Positions 47,111-58,299 of a stretch of DNA of 64,000 bases are shown piece by piece. Below the pieces are notes generated by a model. The model was not told the DNA's origin, ran no database searches, and was given only the letters and a program-made list of their open reading frames with translations. Position 1 is the first letter of the stretch, and every line of letters starts with the position of its first letter. The position numbers and the translations under genes are program-made. Source of the stretch: Siphonodentalium dalli (Eukaryota > Mollusca > Scaphopoda > Gadilida > Siphonodentaliidae); contig CP136067.1 of NCBI GenBank assembly GCA_032622095.1, positions 82,238,705-82,302,704 of the forward strand. Direction: 5' to 3'.

Positions 47111-48499
47111 TTGCTTCCCTATCTTGGTTTCGAACCACCGTCTGAAATGACGTGTGACTTGAGTCAATATAGGGCAACAATAGGTATCTTCGACTCAGCA
47201 AAACGACCGTTAGCAACTAAAACTGTAAAAAACAGCAGCCTTCGCCTCGGAAAATGCTTTACTCCACCAAACGCAAGGTCGATTTTTCTCATTACATTCT
47301 TTCTATTACAATTATCAGGCGATATCCATATAAACCCGGGCCCTCTGTCACAGACTAACGCTGATAATTCGATCTCGATTTTTCACTATAACGTAAGGAG
47401 TATCCGAAATAAACTTGAAAAAATTGCAGATCTTATAAACGAATTTGACATTCTATGTTTCACCGAAACACATCTTGACCCATCTTACCCCTCTAGCCAA
47501 CTAGAAATCGATGGTTATTGTTCCCCCATTCGCAAAGACCGTGATTCAAAGGGTGGCGGAATATGCGTAATGTTCGCCGACCACTTAATATTTAATCGTA
47601 AACCTGAATTGGAATTCGATTCTTCTTGTCTCTGGTTCGAAATCCACTCAAAGAAAACTCGCATTGTTCTTGGATTATCGTACAGATCTGATCAATTCTG
47701 TACCCAAAATTATTGGGGACTCCTGGAATCCTCAATTTCTGACGCTCTTGATATTTCCGAATATGTAGTCATCACAGGGGATTTTAACTCGAATTTCATG
47801 GATAATTCATCGAAGCTAAAACAGATAACGGATGGTTTCAGTATGAAAAATGCTATAAAAGTCCCAACTAGAGTGACCAGCACCTCAAGTACATTGCTTG
47901 ACCCAATTTTGACCTCAAGCTCACTCCGTTTAATAGACTCCGATGTCCTAAATCTCGGAGTTTCGGACCACCTAGGTGTATATGCCACAATATCATTTCA
48001 AAATACTACCGCAGCGTCATTTCCTAGACAAGTATGGAACTACAGAAAAGGTAATTTTTCTCGTGCAAACAATCTACTTGCCCATGTCGACTGGGGTGAC
48101 CTCATAAAAAGTGCACCTGATGTGAACACAGCTGCCAATAACTTTCAACTAGAATTCCTGTCCATAATGGCGAAAACAATTCCACAATCATGCATTACAG
48201 TAAGAACATCCGACAAAATTTGGTTCAATTCGGACATCCGGTTTGAGATACGAAAACGCGACAGAGTAAGGAAAAAGGCCATGAAGGCAAATAACCCTGA
48301 AGTCTGGAGAAAATATAAAAACATAAGGAACAAAGTCAATAACATGAAGAAGCACGCGAAAATCAAATTTGAAGAAAATATCGAAGAACGAATAAGAGAA
48401 GCATCTAACCCACGAGACTTTTGGAGAATAATACGTTACCTACTAAACAAGAAACGAGCAAAAAACATCCCCCACTATACAGTTCTTCCGGCACTATAA
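47111..48499 (+). CDS. LINE ORF2, N-terminal part: 2A-like motif and AP endonuclease
   Basis: A plus-strand frame bounded upstream by a stop at 47096-47098. The first ATG is at 47147, so the start is uncertain. A hydrophobic stretch, SIFLITFFLLQLSG, leads into DIHINPGP (47321-47344), resembling 2A ribosome-skipping peptides found in some APE-type LINEs. An apurinic-like endonuclease follows: ISIFHYNVRSIRNK (metal-site Asn), ILCFTETHLDPSY (Glu), DSKGGGICVMF, VVITGDFNSNF and NLGVSDHLGVYATI (Asp-His), so all catalytic motifs are present. The linker ends with REASNPRDFWRIIRYLLNKK. The frame then runs out at 48499, and the RT continues in another frame from about 48421. One frame change separates them. 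Confidence 0.9.
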   Translation: MLPYLGFEPPSEMTCDLSQYRATIGIFDSAKRPLATKTVKNSSLRLGKCFTPPNARSIFLITFFLLQLSGDIHINPGPLSQTNADNSISIFHYNVRSIRNKLEKIADLINEFDILCFTETHLDPSYPSSQLEIDGYCSPIRKDRDSKGGGICVMFADHLIFNRKPELEFDSSCLWFEIHSKKTRIVLGLSYRSDQFCTQNYWGLLESSISDALDISEYVVITGDFNSNFMDNSSKLKQITDGFSMKNAIKVPTRVTSTSSTLLDPILTSSSLRLIDSDVLNLGVSDHLGVYATISFQNTTAASFPRQVWNYRKGNFSRANNLLAHVDWGDLIKSAPDVNTAANNFQLEFLSIMAKTIPQSCITVRTSDKIWFNSDIRFEIRKRDRVRKKAMKANNPEVWRKYKNIRNKVNNMKKHAKIKFEENIEERIREASNPRDFWRIIRYLLNKKRAKNIPHYTVLPAL

Positions 48500-50277
48500 C
48501 TGCCAACAATAAGACATATGCAATTGACGATGTCGACAAAGCAAAAATTCTAAACGAAAGCTGTATTGCAAATTCTACCATTAATGATGCCAATCATAAC
48601 TTGCCTCATTTTCCGAAGCGCACCGCAAACACCATGCCAGATTTGGTTTTCACAGAATCAGAGGTTGAATCAGCCATCAAATCTTTTAAACTTAACAAAG
48701 CCCATGGCCATGATGGAATTAGTGTTAGAATGCTCAGGGAAACAGCAAAATCAATAGCTCAACCACTCGTCCTTCTATTCAGGAAATCTATCAACTCTGA
48801 GAAATTCCCAGAGTCCTGGAAAGCATCAAACGTGATCCCGATTTTCAAAAAAGATGATCCAGCGGAAGCCAAAAATTACCGACCAATTTCCCTTCTACCA
48901 TGTGTGGCTAAAGTTTTTGAGAAAGTGGTTTTGAAACAGATTAGTAAATTTTTCATTGAAAATGAACTTTTATACTTCCATCAGTCAGGATTTCTCACAG
49001 GTCATAGTAAAACATACCAACTATTAGACCTATATCACAACCTGTGCCAATCCCTTGACAAAGGACTACTTACATGTTCTATATTCTGTGATATTTCCAA
49101 AGCCTTTGAGAGGGTTTGGCACAGGGGACTGATACACACATTAAATGCTTATGGATTAGAAGGAAATATTTTAAATTGGATAGAAAACTACCTAGAAAAT
49201 CGGACGCAGAGGGTCCTAATCAATGACACATTTTCAAAATACGAGGTCATCCCAGCGGGAGTTCCACAAGGGTGATTCCTGGGGCCATTTTTGTTCTTAG
49301 TCTATATAAATGATTTAGCCGACGGTATTGAATCAATAACGAGAATGTATGCCGACGATACTTGCCTCACGAACAGTCACTTTGATCTTAATATACTTGA
49401 ACATACTATGAACAGCGATTTAGACAAAATTACAGCGTGGTCCCAAAACTGGTTGGTCAGTTTCAACCCAACTAAAACAGTTGGCATGTCCTTTTCATTA
49501 GTTGCGCCCTCAACAGTGAAACCAAACCTCAATTTCGTAGGAAATTCAATCAACTTCGTGGACAAGCATATACACTTAGGTCTGGAACTCCAATCAAATC
49601 TCAAATGGAACGCACACATTGAAGGGTCTGTCAAAAGAATTGCCTCACGTCTGTCTCAACTCCGACGGATTAAATATCAACTCAACCGGAAAACCATTGA
49701 AATTATTTACAAAACATATATTTTACCCTTATTTGATTATTCAGACGCCGTCTGGGACAATGCCTCAAATTATATGTTAGAGAAGCTTGACTGGCTTCAT
49801 GTCGACGCTGGACGGATAGTCAGTGGTATCACCCGTTCTGCTTCGGACAACACGGTATTACAGGAGGTCGGATGGCCATCACTCAATAAACGACGTCAAC
49901 TACATAAACTGCAGGCACTCTATAAAATAATCAATAATCTAGCCCCCTCTTATCTAGCCAATACACTTCCCCCCAGATCACACGAGGTTGCAGATTATAA
50001 TTGGAGACGCCCCGGTAAATTTTACTCATACTATTGCAATACTGAACACTTCAAACAGTCCTTTTTTCCAGCGATGGTGTTAGAATGGAATAAGCTTCCC
50101 AAAGTAATCACCGATGCTGATCAATCTTCTACCTTTAAAACCAACTTGTATCATATAGATCCCACAATCAGCCCCCCTCTACATTTCTATGCTGGACGCA
50201 GGAAATACAACATTTTTCATTGTCGCATACGTAATTTTTATATAGAGTTTTATATAGAGTTATTGCTCTTGGTCTGA
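48421..50277 (+). pseudogene. LINE ORF2, RT part, with one internal stop
   Basis: Same element as the preceding endonuclease. RT motifs run in order: KAHGHDGISVRML, NYRPISLLPCVAKVFEK, SIFCDISKAFERVWHRG (motif A), PAGVPQG then TGA at 49273-49275 and FLGPFLFLVYINDL (motif B), MYADDTCLTN (catalytic), then HIHLGLELQSNLKW and AGRIVSGITRSASDN (thumb). The TGA replaces the near-invariant Ser of GVPQGS. The end is abnormal. After RRKYNIFHCRIRN the frame runs into a TATAGAGTTT direct repeat and stops at 50277, so the zinc-knuckle and 3' UTR seen in relatives are absent. LINEs normally lose 5' rather than 3' sequence, so a later deletion or rearrangement is likely. Confidence 0.88.
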
Positions 50278-50279
50278 AA

Positions 50280-51500
50280 CTTGAATAAAACAAGAATGGT
50301 ACGTGGAGAAATCAGGTGGGTACGGATCAATCTGTGCGACATCTGCGCTCAAAGTGCCGATATTATCGTGATTCAACCATCGATGTCTGATCAGTGACAC
50401 GTGTCTGATCAGTGACACGATCGAGGATGTCACCAGGAACTATCTCAGACATATCTGGAAACGCACATGGTACATCCTTCATCTCATAGTGGGGTGACAG
50501 TATGCTATAAAGTACACATAAGGTCAGGAGCCGACGCTAATGGCTATTTCGTGTTATGTTCTAACTCGCTTGCAGCTCGAACGAACATAAAGTATTTATG
50601 GAATAACTATAACGAATGCATGATGTTAAATGTAAACTTTAATGGACAAACGTGAAGTGTATCGATAGATATCGTTCGCAGACGATCAGTCATATAACAA
50701 ATAAGACATGAAATGACGAATATTATAGTGATACAATTGTTATAGGCATCTCCCAATCATGGGGTGGTTGGGATGGATACAACGCGGAACTTCAAGAGTA
50801 GAGTGAAGCTTGACCGCCGTGTCAAACGAGTTAAACCAATGCAAAATCAGTCGTATCGTTACGATTGCCTTGAACATGGTTCAGACGGCGCAGTATTGAC
50901 ACAGTTTGAATGACCAAAACAAACTGGACAACTTCGTTAACTGGTTACCAGCCGTGCACACCTTGGCGAACATCAATAATGTATATTTCATCACAGTGCT
51001 AACGATAGCTATCGCGGCGAAGAAGTAACAAGTTGGACAATGTTTGTTGATATATTCGAAACTCGGTAGATTTTTCTCCGTAACGCCCAGAGGGTCGTAG
51101 GAGATGTATAATTCGATTCAATGAATCACAGTATAATTTCCAATCGTCTTCAAGCTACTCATAATGCCTCACATTAAACCTGATTACTCGCTCTTGTCAC
51201 AATATGTGGATGAAAGTAGACAGATAACTACACACACTATTTTAAATGGACTTAAACTCCTTAAATGGGCTAACTCCTATAGTACGGGGAACATGCATGC
51301 CATGTCGCGTGGGGGAGCGATTGACACTAATACCTGATTGATGGTCCGACGAATTTATTTCATGGAAACATAAATTTTGACACCAAGCTACACTGCCCGA
51401 GTGCGCCCCAGCACTGAGATAAACTTCAGATTATAAGATTTCAGAAAATTGTTGATAGAATTTGCCCACCAAATTGGTACCATTTTCGTTCCTGGCTCAT
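50280..51500. other. No gene recognised
   Basis: No supportable frame. A small direct repeat TGTCTGATCAGTGACACG lies near 50383-50419. Confidence 0.4.
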
Positions 51501-51516
51501 GGACTAACTCAGCTGC

Positions 51517-52227
51517 TTGGGCAAACTATTCACGAAGGTCCTTTCTAACCGACTGAACGTATTCGTAGAAAGTCACAGTATAATTTCAGAAAACCAAGCC
51601 GGATTTAGAAAGAACTATTCAACTGTCGATAACATGTTGATACTGATCTTATTGTCAGAAATAAGCAGACTTTTGAATAAGAAATTAATCTGTGCCTTCA
51701 TTGACTTTAAGAAGGCGTTTGATACCGTGTGGAGACAGGGTTTGTGGTACAAATTGTTACAATGTGGAATTAACGGCAAGATACACAGAGTGATTGTTAA
51801 CATGTACCAACACGTCAAGTCTTGTGTACAATTAAATACCACCACAACATCTTACTTCCCTTGTTTTGAAGGAGTTAGACAAGGTGTAAACTTATCTCCC
51901 CTTCTGTTTTCATTATATGTTAATGACCTGCAACAATTCCTTGAAAAAGATAACCTGATTGGTTTACGAAAATTGAACAATGAAATTGAAAGTAGATTAG
52001 ATTGCTACTTGAAAATCTTCTTGATTCTTTATGCCGATGATACAGTTATCATGGCAGATACCCCCAAATCACTACAATCACAGTTAGATCAGTTTGAAAA
52101 ATATTGCGACAAATGGAAACTAACAGTCAATGTGGAAAAAAACAACAATTCTAAACATGTCAAAGAGCAGTCTCTCGAAGAAAACGAAATTTATATTCAA
52201 AGGACAAAATCTAGATGTAGTAACTAA
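51517..52227 (+). CDS. LINE D RT, first frame
   Basis: Covers RT motifs A to C, ending in out-of-frame residues after KWKLTVNVEK. It has no true start codon at 51517 (TTG), as expected for a truncated copy. Confidence 0.8.
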   Translation: MGKLFTKVLSNRLNVFVESHSIISENQAGFRKNYSTVDNMLILILLSEISRLLNKKLICAFIDFKKAFDTVWRQGLWYKLLQCGINGKIHRVIVNMYQHVKSCVQLNTTTTSYFPCFEGVRQGVNLSPLLFSLYVNDLQQFLEKDNLIGLRKLNNEIESRLDCYLKIFLILYADDTVIMADTPKSLQSQLDQFEKYCDKWKLTVNVEKNNNSKHVKEQSLEENEIYIQRTKSRCSN

Positions 52228-53353
52228 CTTTAACTATCTGGGTATAACGTTTACTAAATCTGGCTCTTTCATGCCTGCGAAAAAAATGTTGGTTGAAAAA
52301 GGCACAAGGGCCATGTATTCCATCATTGGAAAATCCCGCAAACATTGCCTCTCAATAAGAAACCAACTTGACTTATTCGATACACACGTTGTACCAATAC
52401 TTCTATATGGCTGCGAGGTATGGGGATACGGTGATAACGATTTATTGGAGAGCGTTCAACGAAAATTTTTAAAGCACATACATCGACTACAACCATCAAC
52501 CCCAAATTGTATGATATATGGCGAAAGTGGGAAATTGCCGTTAAGTATATTGATTAAAACTAGAATGTTTAAATACTGGTGCAAAGTCACACACAGCGAA
52601 TCTGAAAGATTTCCAAAAACATTACTGAATCTAACGCAGTCAATGTTATGCGATGCCAGAACAGATGAAAACATTTTCCCCTGGTTGAGTTGTATTCACG
52701 AGTTAATAGACAAATGTAATCTGCCGCATATATGGTGTGCAGGTCATGTCACCAACGTAGATCAGCTAGTATCATATCTAAAATGTTGCCTTATTTCCGA
52801 ACAAAGAGATTCTTGGGAACGTGATATGAACAACACAAGTCGTGGTAAAATATACCGAATTTTCAAACACGATTTTAATTTTGAACGCTATCTTGATGCA
52901 CTTAGCGACCATAACCGAACATTGTTATGCAAATTCCGAACTAGTAACCATAAGTTACCAATAGAAACGGGACGGTGGAACAATACCGAACGTAATGACC
53001 GCACTTGCGTGTTATGTGATACAAGGGTAATTGGTTACGAATTTCACTACCTTCTCGTATGTAAAAATATGAACAACGCCCGGCGCACATTGTTACCAAT
53101 GTTAACTGGCAGACGTCCTAATACAATATTGATGAGTGATTTACTCAATGACGACAATGTAACACATCTCCGAAAGTTGTGCGAATTTATTAAGCTTGTA
53201 AATCGAGAACCGAATAACTCAGCTATACCGGCAATAGCTCGAACAAGCAATATCATAATTTGTGTAAGAACAGTACCGATTTACGCATACACACAGTTAT
53301 TAATATATAATTATAAATATGTATATGTAAGCATATACAATAAATCTATTTAG
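52130..53353 (+). CDS. LINE D, C-terminal frame
   Basis: Continues directly from the first frame after the A-run frameshift, with ILNMSKSSLSKKTKFIFKGQ, the YLGITF thumb block and the zinc-knuckle-like end. The apparent start at 52130 is not meaningful. Stop at 53351-53353. Confidence 0.8.
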   Translation: MWKKTTILNMSKSSLSKKTKFIFKGQNLDVVTNFNYLGITFTKSGSFMPAKKMLVEKGTRAMYSIIGKSRKHCLSIRNQLDLFDTHVVPILLYGCEVWGYGDNDLLESVQRKFLKHIHRLQPSTPNCMIYGESGKLPLSILIKTRMFKYWCKVTHSESERFPKTLLNLTQSMLCDARTDENIFPWLSCIHELIDKCNLPHIWCAGHVTNVDQLVSYLKCCLISEQRDSWERDMNNTSRGKIYRIFKHDFNFERYLDALSDHNRTLLCKFRTSNHKLPIETGRWNNTERNDRTCVLCDTRVIGYEFHYLLVCKNMNNARRTLLPMLTGRRPNTILMSDLLNDDNVTHLRKLCEFIKLVNREPNNSAIPAIARTSNIIICVRTVPIYAYTQLLIYNYKYVYVSIYNKSI

Positions 53354-53722
53354 TTGTATATGCTTATATATATTAGTAATATGCATAAACATGTTACAGT
53401 ATTGTACATATATGTAGCGATGAAGGTTATGTAATGTAATCCATTTATACAACATTTGTCATCCGGAAGTTCGCATGCATATGTACATATTGTATATATT
53501 TAACTGTTATTATATCCATACCTATGTATGTATAGGTTTATGAGAAATAAACTGATTGATTGATTAAGTCAAAATTGTCTGTGAATTTGGACGAACTTCA
53601 ATGTTTATCAAGAAAACACAAAGTGCACTGTTGGTTATTTGAAGAAACAATGTCGTCGAAGGTATGCTAGATATAACTACAATAATATAGGCATAACTAT
53701 AACATAACTGTAACAATACTAT

Positions 53723-55766
53723 TTTGTTTGAACATATTTTATTTGACCCTCATTACATAATACATTTAACAAATTAGAAACTGAAATAAGATATGAGTTA
53801 ATCAAAAAGGATGGGAGCACAAGTTATTCAACTTAGAATATTGCTCCTCTCCCTTAACAATATTAAGACGCAAATTATTGATTGTATATGGAATTATGTA
53901 GGACTCGATATTAGCTTATAATTGGAATGTAGTACCTAAAACGAGGAGGGTCGAGAATGAGGGTGAGGTATAAAGTGAGTAGACAGATATCAAGGATGGG
54001 ATGTAGGTCCTATGGCGAGCTGAGCCGAGTATTTTGATGGCAATATGGGGAATGTATGAAGATATAGGCTTATTTGGATTTTGAAGATTTTCCGTCAATA
54101 AAATCTACCCGATGATGCAATGAAAGTTTGCGTATTGCGAAACAATTTATCATTTAAAGTATTGGATAGGTTGCTTTGACCAAAGAGGATATCTTCAACC
54201 ATATATCAACGAAAATTCCATTTAGCCAAAGGCGTTGGATGAACATTAAGCGATTCTCTTCAAATAACGGGCACTGGAAGAAAAATGTGAGGCGTCTTCA
54301 ATATAAAACCCACATTGACAGTGAGCTGTTATAGAAATATAGTTTTCAAGTTTATCAAAATTTAAATCGCTGCAGTTATTCCTTAGCTTGGTGTGCACGA
54401 TGTTCCATTTGTGAGAGCCTGAATTGAAGTATGGCGGCGGTTTTGACGGAAATATAGGCAATTTGTCATACATTAATATCAATATGTCGGTTTTGGTGCG
54501 ATCAGATGAACCATTTATTACCACTGCATTCCATTTAATTACCATCTCAGGCAGAAAGGTCGATTTAAAATGTTCTGTATTATTGCGTTTCTGTAAGAAT
54601 AATAATGGGTATCGATGTGAGTAGGTAGATTGATCTTTATCAAAGGTCGGCAAAAGTGTACTCAGGTAATTGGGAGCTTTACCAAGAATTATTTTCTGCC
54701 AAGAATTAAATTTATGGTGTTCGCGTCTGGTGTAAAGTGTAGGCCATCCTAGTTCAGCGAGGAGTTTTTCATTCAAAACAGATTTATTTAACCCACTAAC
54801 AATTCGAGCGGCATCATAATGTATCCGATCAAGCAGTACAAGAAGAGTGTTCGGTGCGTGAGCCCAAATTACATCTCCGTAATCCATAAGCGGCAAAATA
54901 AAGGTTTTGTACATACATTCTAAGGGTCGCCGATTAAATTTCAATCGTCTCAATTGCGATAGGCGAGATCTTAAGCGTCCACACACATTTTCTATTTGCT
55001 TGTCCCAATTGAGGTTAGACTGAAGAAACACAACAAGATGTCTATGTGTGTCCACCTGCTCTATTAACTGACCGTCCATTGCGACACTTGTATTGTAATT
55101 AAATGAAAAGGAAAAATTTATTATTTTTGTCTTGGAAGAGTTGAATTGTACCAGCCATTGTTTGGACCACACATATATACTTTCTACGTCTGTTTGCAGG
55201 TTATGTTCACATAAGGTACTAGCGTCTTCGAATGAGGTAAAACACGTGTCGTCGGCGTACATACGCGTGAAAGATATTAAATTCTCATGTATATCATTTA
55301 TAAAAAACTAGGAAGAAGAATGGGCCAAGGATTTATCCTTGGGGCACTCCTGCTTTCAGTTGCAGGGGACTCGAACATGTTTGTCCAACTATTACTCTTT
55401 GTGTCCTGTTAGATAAATAATTTGTAATCCAGGCCAGAAGTCGTCCATTGACTCCGCATTGTTCAAGCTTAAATAACAGCCCCTCGTGCCAGTTCAAAAG
55501 CCTTGGAAATATCGCAAAAAATAGCACATGTGCACAATTTCTGATCGAGAGCCTGGCACAAGGAGTGTTGTATTTCCAACAGCTGGTATAGTGTGCTGTG
55601 GCCAGGAATGAAACCGGACTGATAATCATATATTAATCCGTTATTAAAGAAATGTTTGGAAAGGTATTTCAATGCCACTTTTTCAAAAATCTTTCCAAGA
55701 ACGGGTAACAGTGAGATTGGTCGGTAATTGTCAGTAGCGGATCGGTCGTTTTTTTATGAATTGGAA
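53723..55766 (-). mobile_element. LINE E (CR1/Jockey-like), 5'-truncated, with 12-bp TSD
   Basis: TAACAATACTAT lies on both sides (53711-53722 and 55767-55778), defining the insertion exactly. On the minus strand it begins inside the RT fingers (ending VIPIHKK, then NYRPISLLPVLGKIFEKVAL) and carries CAIFCDISKAFE, a frame change, NWHEGLLFKLEQCG, AGVPQG followed by TAA then ILGPFFFLVF, MYADDTCFTSF, and the thumb region to HCQCGFYIEDASHF. The last zinc-knuckle Cys is not present. Several breaks are seen. The target was a short AT-rich repeat (ataactataacataac) still visible on both sides. Confidence 0.9.
54246..55262 (-). pseudogene. LINE E RT C-terminal half
   Basis: A 338-residue frame from the YADD catalytic block through WSKQWLVQFNSSKTKIINF, HRHLVVFLQSNLNWDKQI, MYKTFILPLMDYGDVIWAHA and AARIVSGLNKSVLNEKLLAE to the zinc-knuckle remnant. 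It is closest in layout to LINE C and LINE F. Confidence 0.85.
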
Positions 55767-55799
55767 TAACAATACTATAACATAACTACAACATAACTA

Positions 55800-57520
55800 T
55801 AGACATAGAGCATTAGATTACAATGCAACGATAACAGCCATAAAATATCAGTTTTCTTTCATGCGTGCTAAATCTTATTCGATTATGCTCGATTTCCAGG
55901 GTAGCCCCATTTCCCGGAATTGGGATATACAGGGTGATACGCCAGCCTTGATAAGCATGGACTTTTCGATTACATAATAATTAGTACAGGTGGAATTTAG
56001 ACGTAATGATTGAATAAAATTTGTTGATTCATTTATGTTACCCATTTGTGGGTGAAAGTGCGACCGCAGACGCTGTGATTTAATATGTTATGTGGGGGAA
56101 ATGGTGATAACCCATGCACTGCGCATGCGCACGACAAGACCACGGCCCCAGTTCAAATAACAAAACAGCCTGGTGTTTAGTTTATAAACTTGAGATACAT
56201 GCCTAACGAGAAAAAATGAAAAGATAACCCTTTCCTTTTTGGCTTTGTTTTCACACTAGAGTCGAGACCTATACACATAACTTCAACTAGTGAAATTGGA
56301 AGGATCTAACATCGCAGCACCGCAGCATCTGTGGGTATGCCACTTTACTCCACCTGCGATTTCCCCCCATCTGCAATATAAAATCGCAGCGTTTGCTGTG
56401 GCACTAAACCGCCAAGTGGCTGGAATTTAGAGAAGGTTTATGAACTTTCAGCCATAAACACACACTCAACCAACACGACACAACTTGAAAGTGACGACAA
56501 TGCATTAGCAGCTGTCAACTTTACAAACAAACATTCTTTATTGTCACCATACCATGATCAATATTACGACACACACGCTATTGTTACAGGATGTACGATA
56601 AGGGGCCATTTTCTTTCTACTGCTATAATTTCCTGATCCATATGTATGTCATTTCTATGGTTACAATATAGTATTTTGCCATTGATTTCAATAAATAATT
56701 TTGTGTCACAGTAAACACAATTATCATGTTTTATTTCACACAAAAAAAAATTCAACATTAAAATTTCTCGAGAAAATCCATTTTGAAATTACACTTATTC
56801 CACGAACAAGATGACAACGTTTAATGACAAGAAAACGCATGCACGCATATTATTCCGACGAACAAAATATCTGTTGGATCAAACGACTATGTAACACGTA
56901 TTGACATAAACCAGAATGACTGACATCACAGAGAGGTGTCCTTATCGGCCACTCTAGCACATATCGACAAAGTTGGATTGCGCCACAAAGACGAAATATT
57001 TTCGTCGATTGTCATAGACATACTCGCACAATACACGTACATGTATGTATATCGGATAATTAGCTGTTGTACACTGTATAGTCGCCAGATTTCCATAAAT
57101 AAGGTTTAATATTTTGCAATAATTTGCGTTTTATACAAATGTCGTATGTCAACATGCATAATTTGTACAACCACTTATCTCGGAAACTTTACCTCAATGA
57201 GCCCGGACCACTTCTAGAATATCTAGGTGCGAGTTACGGGGTATTCCGGAAACCGCTCGTGCTAGAACAGTCCTAGGTCGTACATTAATGGCGCTATTAA
57301 CACGGGCATATACCATATCAAAGTGCGGCAATTAACCCCTGAAATTCCATTGTTCGCCTATAATTGAACCCATTCATCCGAGCCACTGGTGGAATATCTG
57401 GGAGCGAGTTCAGTGAACAGGGCGGAATACCCTTAGAATTCAATCATACTAGTATTGGTGACCCGGCTGTCATAATTGGCGTTACAATTCCTTTACTTAA
57501 CAATGCGAAGTTTGTCAACA
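55800..57520. other. No gene recognised
   Basis: Diverged direct similarity exists between about 57198-57250 and 57378-57430 (GAGCC...GAATATCT...GCGAGTT). Otherwise nothing supportable. Confidence 0.4.
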
Positions 57521-57528
57521 TCATTCTG

Positions 57529-57696
57529 GTAAAAGAATCGACCCGCACTTTTAACAGGATGTATGCTATATAGTGTCCGTGTAATTGTGGATTACACTGA
57601 CACTATATAGATTCAATAGTTCATCCTCCACATGCTTAGATATAATTCCAAGCCATGCGAGATTCATGTGAGGTCCGGACGGGTCGATTCTTTTAC
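57529..57696. repeat. Nested inverted repeats
   Basis: Outer arms GTAAAAGAATCGACCCG (57529-57545) and its exact inverse (57680-57696). Inner arms CTATATAGTGTCCGTGTAAT (57566-57585) and near-inverse (57591-57610). Confidence 0.8.
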
Positions 57697-57789
57697 GAGA
57701 TGATGAAAATTACGCATCTGGAAAGTTGGGGGCTAATATGGCAATTTCTATACGATCAAGGCGATTGCCCTAGGTCAAATGGGTGTTTG

Positions 57790-57847
57790 GGGTACCCTCG
57801 CCCATTTCTGTCTCCGATGGGTACCCTCGCCCATTTATGTCTCCGAG
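57790..57847 (+). repeat. 29-bp tandem duplication
   Basis: GGGTACCCTCGCCCATTTCT... occurs twice head-to-tail with one or two differences. Confidence 0.85.
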
Positions 57848-57965
57848 AACTCCCTCCTAGATATTCCAGGAGTGATCGATGCCGAACCGATCGGTCCCGG
57901 TCGGGTTTTAGTTACATCGGCTCCAACTCGCGCTGAATTGGTCATTGTCGCATGCATGGTTTCGT

Positions 57966-58296
57966 GAAAAAAAGATACACATGATCTCCTAAACGTGCAA
58001 AATGACACACAGGATCTCCCAAATGTGGAAAAGTCACCCAGCATTTATCAAAGTCGATTCATGGAGAGGGCATACGGAACTGCCGTGCCATTCAAACACA
58101 AAGCGAACGGAAAGCCCATCCAAAAATTCCACTCCGATCTAAAACAAATATTTATTATAATAGTATTTAGCAGGCGACTAATATAACATTGTGTTTTTTT
58201 TATGAGATTTCAAGATACTGCGTGTCTTTTTGCTTATTTGGGAGACATGGGTGTCTTTTTGCACCTATGGGAGATTCTGCGTGTCTTTTTGCACAA
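57966..58296. mobile_element. MITE-like element with repeated GCAAAA-GACAC ends
   Basis: The left end has GATCTCCTAAACGTGCAAAA then GACACACAGGATCTCCCAAA. The right end has the inverse blocks TGGGAGATTCTGCGTGTC and TTTTTGCACAAT, with TTGGGAGACATGGGTGTC inside. About 330 bp; ends approximate. Confidence 0.55.
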
Positions 58297-58299
58297 TAC

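Larger units (their letters stand above)
51508..53567 (+). mobile_element. LINE D (second clade), 5'-truncated, one frameshift
   Basis: This RT differs in clade from LINEs A, C, E and F. It has LSCLGKLFTKVLSNRL, AGFRKNYSTVDNMLIL, CAFIDFKKAFDTVWRQGLWY (motif A), FEGVRQGVNLSPLLFSLYVN (motif B) and LILYADDTVIMAD (catalytic). The C-terminal half has NFNYLGITFTKSGSF, PILLYGCEVWGYGDND, YGESGKLPLSIL, IETGRWNNTERNDRTCVLCD and a CxxCx9Hx4C end. I know this layout from widespread invertebrate LINEs but do not assign a clade name. A single frame change lies in an A-run at about 52135-52142. A stop just upstream (51505) marks the decayed or truncated 5' side. The 3' end is AATAAACTGATTGATTGATT, a short-repeat tail. 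Confidence 0.88.
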
